Assembly (NCBI GenBank): GCA_023622385.1
Contig: JAMNZI010000007.1
Coordinates: 1 to 34,740, forward strand
Length of the DNA stretch: 34,740 nucleotides
Direction of reading: 5' to 3'
Source: Bacillota bacterium
GTDB lineage: Bacteria > Bacillota > Clostridia > Caldicoprobacterales > Caldicoprobacteraceae
Of this stretch, positions 24,564 through 32,841 are shown piece after piece. A model generated the notes under the pieces. That model made no database searches. It was not told where the DNA came from and was given only the letters and a program-made list of their open reading frames with translations. Made by a program: the position numbers and the translations under genes. Each line of letters opens with the position of its first letter. Position 1 is the stretch's first letter.

Positions 24564-24592
24564 TTCATTTTTTGGCCTTGAATCGTTATAAT
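24564..24592 (+). promoter_or_regulatory. Possible manA promoter
   Basis: A perfect TATAAT (24587-24592) has TTCATT 17 bases upstream, which is a weak -35. It lies between the VanW terminator and manA. Confidence 0.45.
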
Positions 24593-24662
24593 AAAAGGGT
24601 AACTGATCGGCAAAATTTTTGCGATGGAATGAATGAGGAGTAACGGTCGGGAGGAGTCCATT

Positions 24663-25742
24663 ATGCTATATCCTTTGCTATTTGATCCTATATTAAAAGA
24701 AAAAATATGGGGTGGTAACACCCTTCAAAAAAAATATGGCAGAAAGCTTTCATCCGATAGGATAGGGGAAAGCTGGGATGTGGCCTGCCATCAGAATGGT
24801 ACCAGCGTGGTTGCTAATGGTTCTCTAAAGGGGATGACGTTGAGACAGCTCATTGATCTCTACGGAAGCCAGCTGCTAGGCCGAGAGGTGCAAAAAAGGT
24901 TTGGGAATGAGTTCCCTTTGCTCATAAAGCTTCTTGATGCCACCGAGTTCCTGTCCGTGCAGGTGCACCCTGATGATGAGTATGCGGCATTGCACGAGGG
25001 AGGACAACCGGGTAAGACGGAGATGTGGTATATTATTCACGCGCAGCCTGATGCCGGCTTGATTTACGGCCTTGTGCCTGGAACCAGTAGGGAAGAATTT
25101 GAGGAGGCCATAAAGGCTGGCCGATTGGAGAAGTATTTGAGAAGCGTTAAAGTACAGGCCGGAGATGTGCTGTATATACCGGCAGGGGTGGTACATGCCA
25201 TAGGGCCGGGAATTCTGATATGCGAGATTCAGCAGAATTCCGATACCACATATAGGGTATATGACTGGAACCGTATAGGAGATGATGGTAAACCCAGAAC
25301 GCTCCATGTGGATAAAGCGCTGGATGTAATAGATTTCAGCGGAAAGCTTGCAAAGGGTAAACTATCCGGGCTGCAGGTTGAAGAAGAAGGTGGCAGGCGT
25401 ACATACTATGTGGCTTGCAGCTATTTTGCGGTTGAAAAGCTAGAGTGCCATAGCTGTATGAATGAGACAGTTGATGGCTCTAAATTCTTTACGTTAACGG
25501 TAGTGGAGGGGCAGGGCGAGATAGCTTATAGCCAGGGAAGTCAACCTTTTAAGGCTGGGGATTCGGTGCTTATACCGGCCTGTCTGGGAGATTATATGAT
25601 TAAAGGAGAGTGTACCATAATAAAGGCATATGTTCCCAATGCGGAGAGGGACATAGTTGAACCCCTCGAAGCCAAAGGGTTAACTAAAGACCAGCTTAAG
25701 GCCATCGCGGGCTTATTTGAAGGAGATGATACGGAAAGGTGA
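24663..25742 (+). CDS. manA: Mannose-6-phosphate isomerase, class I
   Basis: 359 residues. It interconverts mannose 6-phosphate and fructose 6-phosphate. Cupin zinc ligands are visible: His102 in SVQVHPDD, Glu120 in GKTEMWYI, and His178 in PAGVVHAIGPG. The family EIQQNSDTTYRVYDWNR segment carries the active-site Arg. It is slightly longer than B. subtilis ManA (about 315) because of a C-terminal extension (DIVEPLEAKGLTKDQLKAIA). ATG 24663 follows GGGAGGAGT; an upstream in-frame start at 24633 is less likely. Its stop overlaps the start of the methyltransferase gene by 4 bases (GTGA). Confidence 0.93.
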   Translation: MLYPLLFDPILKEKIWGGNTLQKKYGRKLSSDRIGESWDVACHQNGTSVVANGSLKGMTLRQLIDLYGSQLLGREVQKRFGNEFPLLIKLLDATEFLSVQVHPDDEYAALHEGGQPGKTEMWYIIHAQPDAGLIYGLVPGTSREEFEEAIKAGRLEKYLRSVKVQAGDVLYIPAGVVHAIGPGILICEIQQNSDTTYRVYDWNRIGDDGKPRTLHVDKALDVIDFSGKLAKGKLSGLQVEEEGGRRTYYVACSYFAVEKLECHSCMNETVDGSKFFTLTVVEGQGEIAYSQGSQPFKAGDSVLIPACLGDYMIKGECTIIKAYVPNAERDIVEPLEAKGLTKDQLKAIAGLFEGDDTER

Positions 25743-27112
25743 GCAATCTGCCTGAAGCTTTTGTAGATAAAATGAAGGGCCTTTTAGGTCCAGAATATCC
25801 TGAGTTTATAAGCTGCTTTAAAGGTACACCCTACCAAGGTTTGAGGGTAAATACCCTGAAGGTTGATATAGAGGATTTTTTATCTATTGCCCCTTTTGAG
25901 CTGAAGCCTGTCCCATGGGCAGAAGGCGGCTTTTACTACGGCGATGAGGATCGACCGGGAAAGCACCCTTACTACTACGCCGGCTTGTATTACATCCAGG
26001 AGCCCAGCGCAATGGCGCCGGCTGAGCTTTTAGGGGTAAGGCCGGGGCACAAGGTGCTGGATTTGTGTGCCGCACCTGGAGGGAAGTCATTCCAGATAGC
26101 TGCACGGCTAAGGGGTGAGGGCTTTCTGCTGTCCAACGAGATCGATGCCTCGCGCGTTATAGTGTTGGGCGAAAATTTGGAGAGGCTGGGCGTCAGGAAT
26201 GTAGCCATTACCCAGGAGACGCCGGGTAGGCTAGCGGCTGTGTTCAAGAACTACTTTGATCGCATACTGGTGGATGCTCCATGTTCGGGTGAGGGCATGT
26301 TTCGAAAGAGGCCGGATATGTGCTCGGTGTGGTCCTATACCCTTCCCGATAGGCTGAGCGTAAGGCAAAAGAGCATATTAAAGCATGCAGCCCAAATGCT
26401 GGCACCGGGTGGGAGAATGGTGTATTCTACCTGTACTTTCTCTCCTGAGGAAAACGAAGGGGTGGTGGACTGGTTTTTGAAGGAGCATCCCGATTTTTCG
26501 CTGGTGGACGATGTTCAATTTAAGTGGTTTGACAGGGGAGTTCCCGAGTGGGTAAGCGGAAACCCGGAGCTTGCAAAAGCTTATCGGCTTTGGCCGCATA
26601 AGATAAAGGGCGAAGGCCATTTTATGGCGCTGTTTGAAAAAAAGGCAGATGGAGGAGCCAATAGCCTACCCCTTTTCTATAAGCGTAGAGGAATAAGCAA
26701 GGTGCCTGTTGAGTATGAGTGTTTTATGAAGGAACATATGAAGGAGTCCATAGAAGGCCATTTCTACATACACAAGGAACAGCTGTACTGGATACCGCCT
26801 TCCCTTCCTGATTTAAGCGGGCTCAAGGTATTGCGACCGGGCTTAAGGCTGGGAACCATCAAGAAAGGGCGCTTTATACCCGGCCACGCCCTGGCCATGT
26901 CCTCCAAGAAAGGATCTGTAGCACAAACCGTTGATTTTTCGAGCCATTCAAAAGAGGTGATGCTATATCTGGAAGGGTATACCCTTACAGGATTTGATGG
27001 GAAGGGATGGGTATTGGTAACCGTGGATGGCTATTCTTTAGGATGGGGTAAGCTATCGGATGGAATGCTGAAGAATTATTATCCGAAGGGCTTAAGGCGC
27101 GTATTGACGTAA
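25739..27112 (+). CDS. rsmF: RsmF-like 16S rRNA m5C methyltransferase (NOL1/NOP2/Sun family)
   Basis: 457 residues. The SAM-binding motif is LDLCAAPGGKS (from about 108). The two family cysteines are Cys182 in VDAPCSGEGMF and Cys232 in STCTF. The N-terminal LRVNTLK and the late GHFMALFEK segments are also family features. The C-terminal 150 residues match the extra RNA-binding region of RsmF/YebU rather than RsmB, which has an N-terminal NusB domain. It should methylate C5 of a cytosine in 16S rRNA. The start is GTG 25739, overlapping manA, so translation is probably coupled. Confidence 0.92.
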   Translation: MSNLPEAFVDKMKGLLGPEYPEFISCFKGTPYQGLRVNTLKVDIEDFLSIAPFELKPVPWAEGGFYYGDEDRPGKHPYYYAGLYYIQEPSAMAPAELLGVRPGHKVLDLCAAPGGKSFQIAARLRGEGFLLSNEIDASRVIVLGENLERLGVRNVAITQETPGRLAAVFKNYFDRILVDAPCSGEGMFRKRPDMCSVWSYTLPDRLSVRQKSILKHAAQMLAPGGRMVYSTCTFSPEENEGVVDWFLKEHPDFSLVDDVQFKWFDRGVPEWVSGNPELAKAYRLWPHKIKGEGHFMALFEKKADGGANSLPLFYKRRGISKVPVEYECFMKEHMKESIEGHFYIHKEQLYWIPPSLPDLSGLKVLRPGLRLGTIKKGRFIPGHALAMSSKKGSVAQTVDFSSHSKEVMLYLEGYTLTGFDGKGWVLVTVDGYSLGWGKLSDGMLKNYYPKGLRRVLT

Positions 27113-27133
27113 AGGATGAATAGGTGATACAAT
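27104..27133 (+). promoter_or_regulatory. Promoter of the lrp-aminotransferase pair
   Basis: TTGACG (27104-27109) and TACAAT (27128-27133) are 18 bases apart, each five of six to consensus. The -35 lies within the last codons of the methyltransferase gene, so the pair may be transcribed independently. Confidence 0.55.
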
Positions 27134-27172
27134 TATCCAAATATACCTTCATAGTGAAGGGGAGGTTGGCTT

Positions 27173-27655
27173 ATGGTCAATGAGATTCTTGAGATATTGA
27201 ACGAGGATAGCAGGAGGACTCCCGAGGAGATAGCCGTGATGTTGGGGACCGACGTGGAGACCGTAAGGCAAAAAATAGAGGAGCTAGAGAAAAACAAGGT
27301 CATAGTTAAATACAACACGCTAATCAACTGGGATAAGACCGATCGGGAGTACGTGACAGCCCTCATAGAGGTAAAGGTGACTCCCCAGAGGGACCTGGGT
27401 TTTGATGCCATTGCGGAGCGGATTTACAAGTTCCCCGAGGTTAAATCGGTGTTCCTTATGTCGGGAGACTATGACCTGGCCGTGATGATCGAAGGACGAA
27501 CCATGAAGGAGGTGGCCTTTTTCGTAGCTGAAAAGCTGTCGGTGCTGGATTCAGTACTTAGCACGGCCACCCATTTTGTCTTGAAGAAGTATAAAGTAGA
27601 TGGAGTAGTATTGGAAGATGAAGAAAGAGATTACAGGCAGGTGATCGTACCATGA
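27173..27655 (+). CDS. Lrp/AsnC-family transcriptional regulator
   Basis: 160 residues, normal for Lrp/AsnC. The N-terminal winged helix (about 3-55) has ILEILNEDSRRTPEEIAVMLGTDVETVRQKIEELEKNKVIVKYNTLINW. A RAM ligand-binding domain follows (about 65-145) with VKVTPQRDLGFDAIAERI and VKSVFLMSGDYDLAVMIEG. These proteins usually form dimers to octamers and respond to amino acids. ATG 27173 follows GGGGAGG. The stop overlaps the aminotransferase start (ATGA), so it probably controls that gene. Confidence 0.95.
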   Translation: MVNEILEILNEDSRRTPEEIAVMLGTDVETVRQKIEELEKNKVIVKYNTLINWDKTDREYVTALIEVKVTPQRDLGFDAIAERIYKFPEVKSVFLMSGDYDLAVMIEGRTMKEVAFFVAEKLSVLDSVLSTATHFVLKKYKVDGVVLEDEERDYRQVIVP

Positions 27656-28830
27656 ACATGGAGAGCATGATAGCCGAACGGGTGAAGGAGGTGCCACCGT
27701 CAGGCATACGGAAGTTCTTTGATATAGCCAGCGAGATGGAAGGCGTTATTTCTCTGGGAGTGGGGGAACCCGATTTTGTTACTCCGTGGAATGTGCGCGA
27801 GGCATGTATCTATTCCCTGGAAAAGGGCATGACGTGTTATACCTCCAATTGGGGAATGCCTGAGCTGAGAAAGGCCATAAGCTGCTATTTGAGCAGGCGA
27901 TTTGGTCTTCAGTACAATCCAAAGAACGAAATAGTGGTAACCGTTGGCGCCAGCGAAGCCATAGATCTGGCGTTGCGTGCAATCCTCAATCCAGGAGATG
28001 AGGTGTTGATACCCGATCCCTCATATGTAGCTTATATGCCCTGCGTCCATTTTACGGGGGCAAAGGCCGTGGCAGTGGAGTGCAGGCCGGAAAATGAGTT
28101 CCGCTTGACCCCTGACAAGCTGGAGCAGAAGATCACTTCCAAGACCAAAGCGCTGATTTTGCCATATCCCAACAATCCTACTGGAGCCATTATGACGCAG
28201 GAAGATCTGGAAGCAATTGCGCAGGTATTGCGCCGCACTAATATTATAGTCATATCCGATGAGATTTATGCTGAGCTGACATATGGTAAGAAGCATGTCA
28301 GCATAGCAAGCCTGCCAGATATGAAAGAGCGCACTGTAGTCATAAACGGCTTTTCCAAGGCTTTTGCCATGACGGGGTGGCGGCTGGGGTATGCTGCAGG
28401 GCATCCCGCATTGATCAGCGCTATGGTGAAAATTCATCAATATACCACTTTGTGTGCTCCAATAATGGCCCAGGTGGCGGCCATCGAGGCCCTTAAAAAG
28501 GGTTTTGAAGATGGTTTTGCTTCGGTGGAATATATGGTTAGGCAGTATAATATGCGCAGAAAAGTAATGGTAAACGGCTTCAGGGAAATAGGGCTGGAAT
28601 GCTATGAACCTAAAGGGGCGTTCTATGTCTTTCCATCGATAAAGAAGACCGGCATGACGTCCGATGAGTTTTGTGAAAAGCTGCTGATGGATCAAAAGGT
28701 TGCTGTGGTTCCAGGCTCAGCTTTTGGAGCCAGTGGTGAAGGCTTCATAAGATGTTCCTATGCTTATTCAATCGACAATATCAATGAAGCCATAAAGCGC
28801 ATAGGCAACTTTTTGAAAAAGATATTGTGA
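27652..28830 (+). CDS. PLP-dependent aminotransferase, class I/II
   Basis: 392 residues of the fold-type I aspartate-aminotransferase-like group. The PLP lysine is Lys236 in INGFSKAFAMTGWRLGY. The PNNPTG motif (about 174-178), SDEIYAEL with Asp203 and Tyr206, and the GVGEPDF N-terminal segment are present. The Arg in the late GFIRCSYA binds the substrate carboxylate. Substrate range cannot be read; aromatic, branched or aspartate-type substrates are all possible (PatA-like). It is coupled to the Lrp/AsnC gene by a 4-base overlap. Its last bases overlap no real start because the rhomboid gene begins at 28845. Confidence 0.94.
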   Translation: MNMESMIAERVKEVPPSGIRKFFDIASEMEGVISLGVGEPDFVTPWNVREACIYSLEKGMTCYTSNWGMPELRKAISCYLSRRFGLQYNPKNEIVVTVGASEAIDLALRAILNPGDEVLIPDPSYVAYMPCVHFTGAKAVAVECRPENEFRLTPDKLEQKITSKTKALILPYPNNPTGAIMTQEDLEAIAQVLRRTNIIVISDEIYAELTYGKKHVSIASLPDMKERTVVINGFSKAFAMTGWRLGYAAGHPALISAMVKIHQYTTLCAPIMAQVAAIEALKKGFEDGFASVEYMVRQYNMRRKVMVNGFREIGLECYEPKGAFYVFPSIKKTGMTSDEFCEKLLMDQKVAVVPGSAFGASGEGFIRCSYAYSIDNINEAIKRIGNFLKKIL

Positions 28831-28844
28831 TCAAGGAGGTCATC

Positions 28845-29690
28845 ATGAAGCATGAATGGGACCGCGACCCGGACATCATAGAGGGGGAGTATGAGGTAAT
28901 TGATGAAGAATGGGAGGCCGATGGAGCGCATGATAGCTGGGGAAACGGAAGTGTACGGCTAAACGCCAGGCCGCCCTACATTACATATACCATCCTCGGT
29001 TTGAATGTTGCCGTATGGCTGGTTATGAGCTTTATAGGCACAGTGTTTGACATCAATTTAAATTATCAGCTGATGTACTTTGGCGCCAAGGTGAATGAGT
29101 TGATTGCCGCAGGGCAGTATTGGCGCCTTTTTACCGCCATGTTTTTGCATGTGGGAGTTATGCACTTGTTGTTCAATTCATATGCCCTCTATGTATACGG
29201 TCCGATAGTGGAGAAACTGTATGGTAAAATCAGGTTTGCTGTAATATATATATTGTCTGGAATGGTAGGTAGCCTCTTTAGCTACCTCTTTAGCCCTAAT
29301 CCGGCAGCTGGTGCTTCTGGCGCCATATTTGGGCTTATGGGCTCTTTGCTTTATTTTCGCAAAAGGAAGCGCTACTTGTTCCAGCGCACGTTTGGACCAG
29401 GCCTATTTATCGTCATTAGCATGAACCTACTGCTCGGGTTTATTCAGCCGGGAATTGACAATTGGGGGCATATAGGAGGTCTGATAGGGGGATTTTTAGC
29501 TGCAAATGCTGTAGGGCTGTACCGAGAACGCAAGCTGACGGATAAGGTAGTTGTGTGGGCGCTTATCGTTGTGATTTTTGTGTTAGGCCTATGGATTGGG
29601 CAGAGGAAATACAGTAGAAGGATTATATATATGTGGAATTCCCATTGTGCTCCAGCGCATGTAGCGCTCTTTTATGGTGAATTACTATGA
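28845..29690 (+). CDS. Rhomboid-family intramembrane serine protease
   Basis: 281 residues. An acidic cytoplasmic N-terminus (about 1-43) precedes about seven hydrophobic helices. The catalytic pair is Ser158 in GASGAIFG and His209 in NWGHIGGLIGG. The WRLFTAMFLH, GVMHLLFNSYALY and YGKIRFAVIY segments are typical. It should cleave substrates within the membrane. The start ATG 28845 is chosen because AAGGAGG is 6 bases upstream; GTG 28827 would place that site inside the coding region. The C-terminal tail after the last helix is basic and then ordinary. It follows the aminotransferase after 14 bases, suggesting co-transcription. Confidence 0.94.
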   Translation: MKHEWDRDPDIIEGEYEVIDEEWEADGAHDSWGNGSVRLNARPPYITYTILGLNVAVWLVMSFIGTVFDINLNYQLMYFGAKVNELIAAGQYWRLFTAMFLHVGVMHLLFNSYALYVYGPIVEKLYGKIRFAVIYILSGMVGSLFSYLFSPNPAAGASGAIFGLMGSLLYFRKRKRYLFQRTFGPGLFIVISMNLLLGFIQPGIDNWGHIGGLIGGFLAANAVGLYRERKLTDKVVVWALIVVIFVLGLWIGQRKYSRRIIYMWNSHCAPAHVALFYGELL

Positions 29691-29757
29691 TACCTGCCAT
29701 GCTGTAAACCCTTTGGTGCGGATTGATGAAAATACGAGTGGTGATGGGGGAATGGGG

Positions 29758-30912
29758 ATGAAGTATGGGCCGGTAGCACTGATAAGGTGCGGGAGCTATG
29801 ACCGCCAGGAAGTTGAAAAGGCTGTGAGGTGGGCCTTAGAGCTGCTGGGTGGCATTGAAAGATATATAAAGCCCGGTATGAAGGTTTTGCTGAAGTGTAA
29901 CCTGCTGTCAAGGAGGAGGCCAGAGGAAGCCGTAACTGTGCATCCTGCTGTGGTGGAGGCCGTGGTCAGAGCTGTGCAGTCGGTAGGGGCTATACCCATA
30001 ATTGCCGACAGCCCCGGTGGACTATACACCGAAAGGGTTTTAAGAGGTATATATAGGGCCTGTGGCATGGAAGAGGTACATGAGAGGACGGGTGCCCTGC
30101 TCAATTACGATACCGATATAGTTGAGGTCAGTCACCCTGAGGGCAAGGTAGCTAAGCGCATAACGGTGATAAAGGTGCTGCAGGATGTGGATGCCGTCAT
30201 ATCTCTGGCAAAGCTAAAGACCCATGAGCTAACTCTGTTTACCGGTGCAGTCAAGAACCTCTTTGGCGTCATCCCGGGCATGACCAAGGCGGAATATCAC
30301 CTTCGCATGAAGAGAATTGAAGAGTTTTCAGATTTGCTCGTCGATATATGTACTTACGTAAAGCCCGTCCTTTCAGTGATGGATGGAATAGAGGGAATGG
30401 AGGGCAACGGCCCGTCGGCCGGCAGGCCGCGCCATATAGGGGCATTGCTCATGAGCCCAAACCCTTATGCCCTGGATGTGGTTTCGGCCGCACTGGTAGG
30501 GCTGCCGGTTGAAAGGATATGCACTGTGCAACGGGCTGAGGAACGGGGGCTGTGCAGCAGCAAGCTGGAGGATATAGAACTTGTTGGGGATTCGTTTGAT
30601 GAGCTCTACGTGTCTGACTTTAAGCTGCCCGATTCTAAAAAACTGGGCTTTTTGGTGAGAGCCCTTGAAAGCAACAACAGAATTGCGGAATTTTTGAGGT
30701 TCTGTTTGGGCCCTCATCCTATGATAAACTATGGGGCGTGTGCCGGATGTAGCGATTGTGCCAGGTATTGTCCACCTAAGGCCATAAAGATGGTGGAAGG
30801 GAAGCCATGCATTGATTTGAGCATCTGTATTCGCTGTTATTGCTGTCAAGAGCTATGTCCTCACAAAGCTGTTGTCATAAGGCGAAACTGGTTTTTTAGG
30901 CTGTTTAAATGA
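29758..30912 (+). CDS. DUF362 protein with C-terminal 2x[4Fe-4S] ferredoxin domain
   Basis: 384 residues. A DUF362 domain (about 1-300) has the segments VLLKCNLL, HPAVVEAVVRAVQ, IADSPGG, KLKTHELTLFTGAVKNLFGVIPG and MDGIEGMEGNGPSAG. Two [4Fe-4S] motifs follow (about 324-370): CAGCSDCARYCP and CIRCYCCQELCP, both with four Cys spaced 2-2-3. Function is unknown; an oxidoreductase or electron-carrier role is inferred. The frame is open from 29674 and would overlap the rhomboid gene, but ATG 29758 after GGGGGA gives the usual start (MKYGPVALIRC). ATG 29752 is possible. Confidence 0.92.
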   Translation: MKYGPVALIRCGSYDRQEVEKAVRWALELLGGIERYIKPGMKVLLKCNLLSRRRPEEAVTVHPAVVEAVVRAVQSVGAIPIIADSPGGLYTERVLRGIYRACGMEEVHERTGALLNYDTDIVEVSHPEGKVAKRITVIKVLQDVDAVISLAKLKTHELTLFTGAVKNLFGVIPGMTKAEYHLRMKRIEEFSDLLVDICTYVKPVLSVMDGIEGMEGNGPSAGRPRHIGALLMSPNPYALDVVSAALVGLPVERICTVQRAEERGLCSSKLEDIELVGDSFDELYVSDFKLPDSKKLGFLVRALESNNRIAEFLRFCLGPHPMINYGACAGCSDCARYCPPKAIKMVEGKPCIDLSICIRCYCCQELCPHKAVVIRRNWFFRLFK

Positions 30913-30999
30913 AACCTCGGGTTTTATGGCTGTTTGAACTTGTACGGCTTTTTAACTTATAAAAGTACAAATGGCACTGAAAATCAGAGGAGTGGGATG

Positions 31000-32841
31000 A
31001 TGCTTACCAAATGGCAGTTGTTATGGGATGTTATGAAGGGAAGCAGGATGCGATATGTGGGCGCCATAATTGTTACTGCTTTTTCTGCTTCGTTTTCCCT
31101 TATACCGACGTTGGTGATAAGGACGACTGTGGATTCGATTATCGGAGATAAGCCGATGGCTGTACCCGACTGGGTTAAAGAGTTGGTTTATCTCTTGGGA
31201 GGTAGAGAAGTTCTATCCCACAATTTGTGGATATGCGGCTTGGTTTTGCTGTTTATAAGCATAATAAATGGGGCCCTTTCGTATATAAGGGGGAAATGGA
31301 CGGCGCAGGCCTCAGAGTCTATGGCCAAAAAGTTGCGGGATCTGCTTTATGACCACCTTCAAAATCTGCCCTATGATGAACATGTAAAGGCCGAAACGGG
31401 GGATTGGGTACAGCGCTGTACTTCGGATGTGGAAACCATAAGGCGTTTTTTAGCCGTTCAGTTAGTAGAAATTGGGAGAACGACTTTCTTGCTGGCTATG
31501 GCGCTTATCATAATGTTCAGTCTGGATGTAACCATGACATTTATCTCCATGGCGGTAGTACCCATAATATTTGTCTTTTCCTATGTATTTTTTTCTAAGG
31601 TGAAAGAAGCTTTCCGTTTGGCCGATGAGGCTGAAGGAAGGTTGACCGTCGTTTTGCAGGAAAACTTGACGGGAATAAGAGTGGTAAGGGCATTTGGCCG
31701 ACAGGCTTATGAGGTTGAGAAGTTTGATGGTAGGAATAGAGAATATAGAGATTTATCATATCGTCTGATACGGTTGTTGGCTAATTACTGGGCGCTTTCG
31801 GATTTCCTTATAATGTTTCAGATGGGGGTAGTGCTGGTTATAGGAGTGTACTGGGCATCTCGAGGTATCATGACGCTCGGAACCTTGATTACCTTCATGA
31901 GCTATGAGGGTATGCTGTTGTGGCCAGTCCGGCAGATGGGTAGAATACTGACCGACATGGGGCGAACCCATATTTCTTTGGGGAGGGTTAAAGAGCTCCT
32001 CGACAAGCCAAGGGAGAATATGGATGAGGACGGGCTTAAACCCGATCTAAATGCCGATATTGAGTTTAAAGACGTCTATTTTGAGTATGAAAAAGGGCAT
32101 CCGGTGCTTCAAGGCATATCCTTTAAGGTAAAGAAGGGGCAGACTGTTGCCATCCTTGGACCTACTGGTTCTGGAAAGTCGTCTTTGGTTCATCTGCTTT
32201 TGAGGTTATATGACTACCAAGGAGGTTCCATTACCATTGGCGGAGTTGAGCTTAAAAAGATAAACAAAAAATGGCTGCGACAGCATATCGGCATTGTGCT
32301 TCAGGAGCCTTTCCTATTCTCCAGGACTATAAAGGAAAATATAGCGTTGGGCAACAGCAATGCCGATGAAGCAGAAATTTTAGAGGCAACGCGTGTAGCT
32401 GCTCTCGATGACGTTATACAGCAATTTGAAAAAGGATACGATACGCTGGTGGGCGAGAGGGGTTTGACCCTTTCCGGAGGACAGAAGCAGAGGGTTGCCA
32501 TTGCCAGGGCCCTCGTTAGGAACAGTTCCATACTGATATTTGACGATTCCCTCAGCGCTGTGGATACCGAGACCGATGCACAGATACGAAAGGCTTTGAG
32601 GGAAAGGCGAAAAGGAGTCACCACGTTTATCATATCCCATCGTATCACTACGCTGGCCGAAGCGGATTTAATACTGGTGCTGGATCAGGGCCGATTGGTT
32701 CAGTCGGGTACCCATGAAGAGCTTATCAGGCAGCCTGGCCTGTACCAGAGGGTATGGGCATTGCAGAACCAGTTAGAAGAGGAGCTGGCACATGAGGGTA
32801 ATGTATTGGAGTACTCGGCGCAAGAAGGGGGGATGAGGTGA
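31000..32841 (+). CDS. ABC exporter half-transporter with degenerate ATP site
   Basis: About 613 residues. A six-helix exporter membrane domain (about 20-330) is fused to an ATPase domain (about 355-600). Walker A is GPTGSGKSS, the signature LSGGQKQR is canonical, and Walker B ends IFDDSLSAVD. The residue that normally hydrolyses ATP (Glu after the Walker B Asp) is Asp here. This is the hallmark of the degenerate subunit in heterodimeric exporters such as BmrC/BmrD and TM287/288. ATG 31000 follows GAGGAG at 7 bases (30997 is the alternative). The partner gene begins right after its stop. The substrate could be drugs, lipids or peptides. Confidence 0.94.
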   Translation: MLTKWQLLWDVMKGSRMRYVGAIIVTAFSASFSLIPTLVIRTTVDSIIGDKPMAVPDWVKELVYLLGGREVLSHNLWICGLVLLFISIINGALSYIRGKWTAQASESMAKKLRDLLYDHLQNLPYDEHVKAETGDWVQRCTSDVETIRRFLAVQLVEIGRTTFLLAMALIIMFSLDVTMTFISMAVVPIIFVFSYVFFSKVKEAFRLADEAEGRLTVVLQENLTGIRVVRAFGRQAYEVEKFDGRNREYRDLSYRLIRLLANYWALSDFLIMFQMGVVLVIGVYWASRGIMTLGTLITFMSYEGMLLWPVRQMGRILTDMGRTHISLGRVKELLDKPRENMDEDGLKPDLNADIEFKDVYFEYEKGHPVLQGISFKVKKGQTVAILGPTGSGKSSLVHLLLRLYDYQGGSITIGGVELKKINKKWLRQHIGIVLQEPFLFSRTIKENIALGNSNADEAEILEATRVAALDDVIQQFEKGYDTLVGERGLTLSGGQKQRVAIARALVRNSSILIFDDSLSAVDTETDAQIRKALRERRKGVTTFIISHRITTLAEADLILVLDQGRLVQSGTHEELIRQPGLYQRVWALQNQLEEELAHEGNVLEYSAQEGGMR

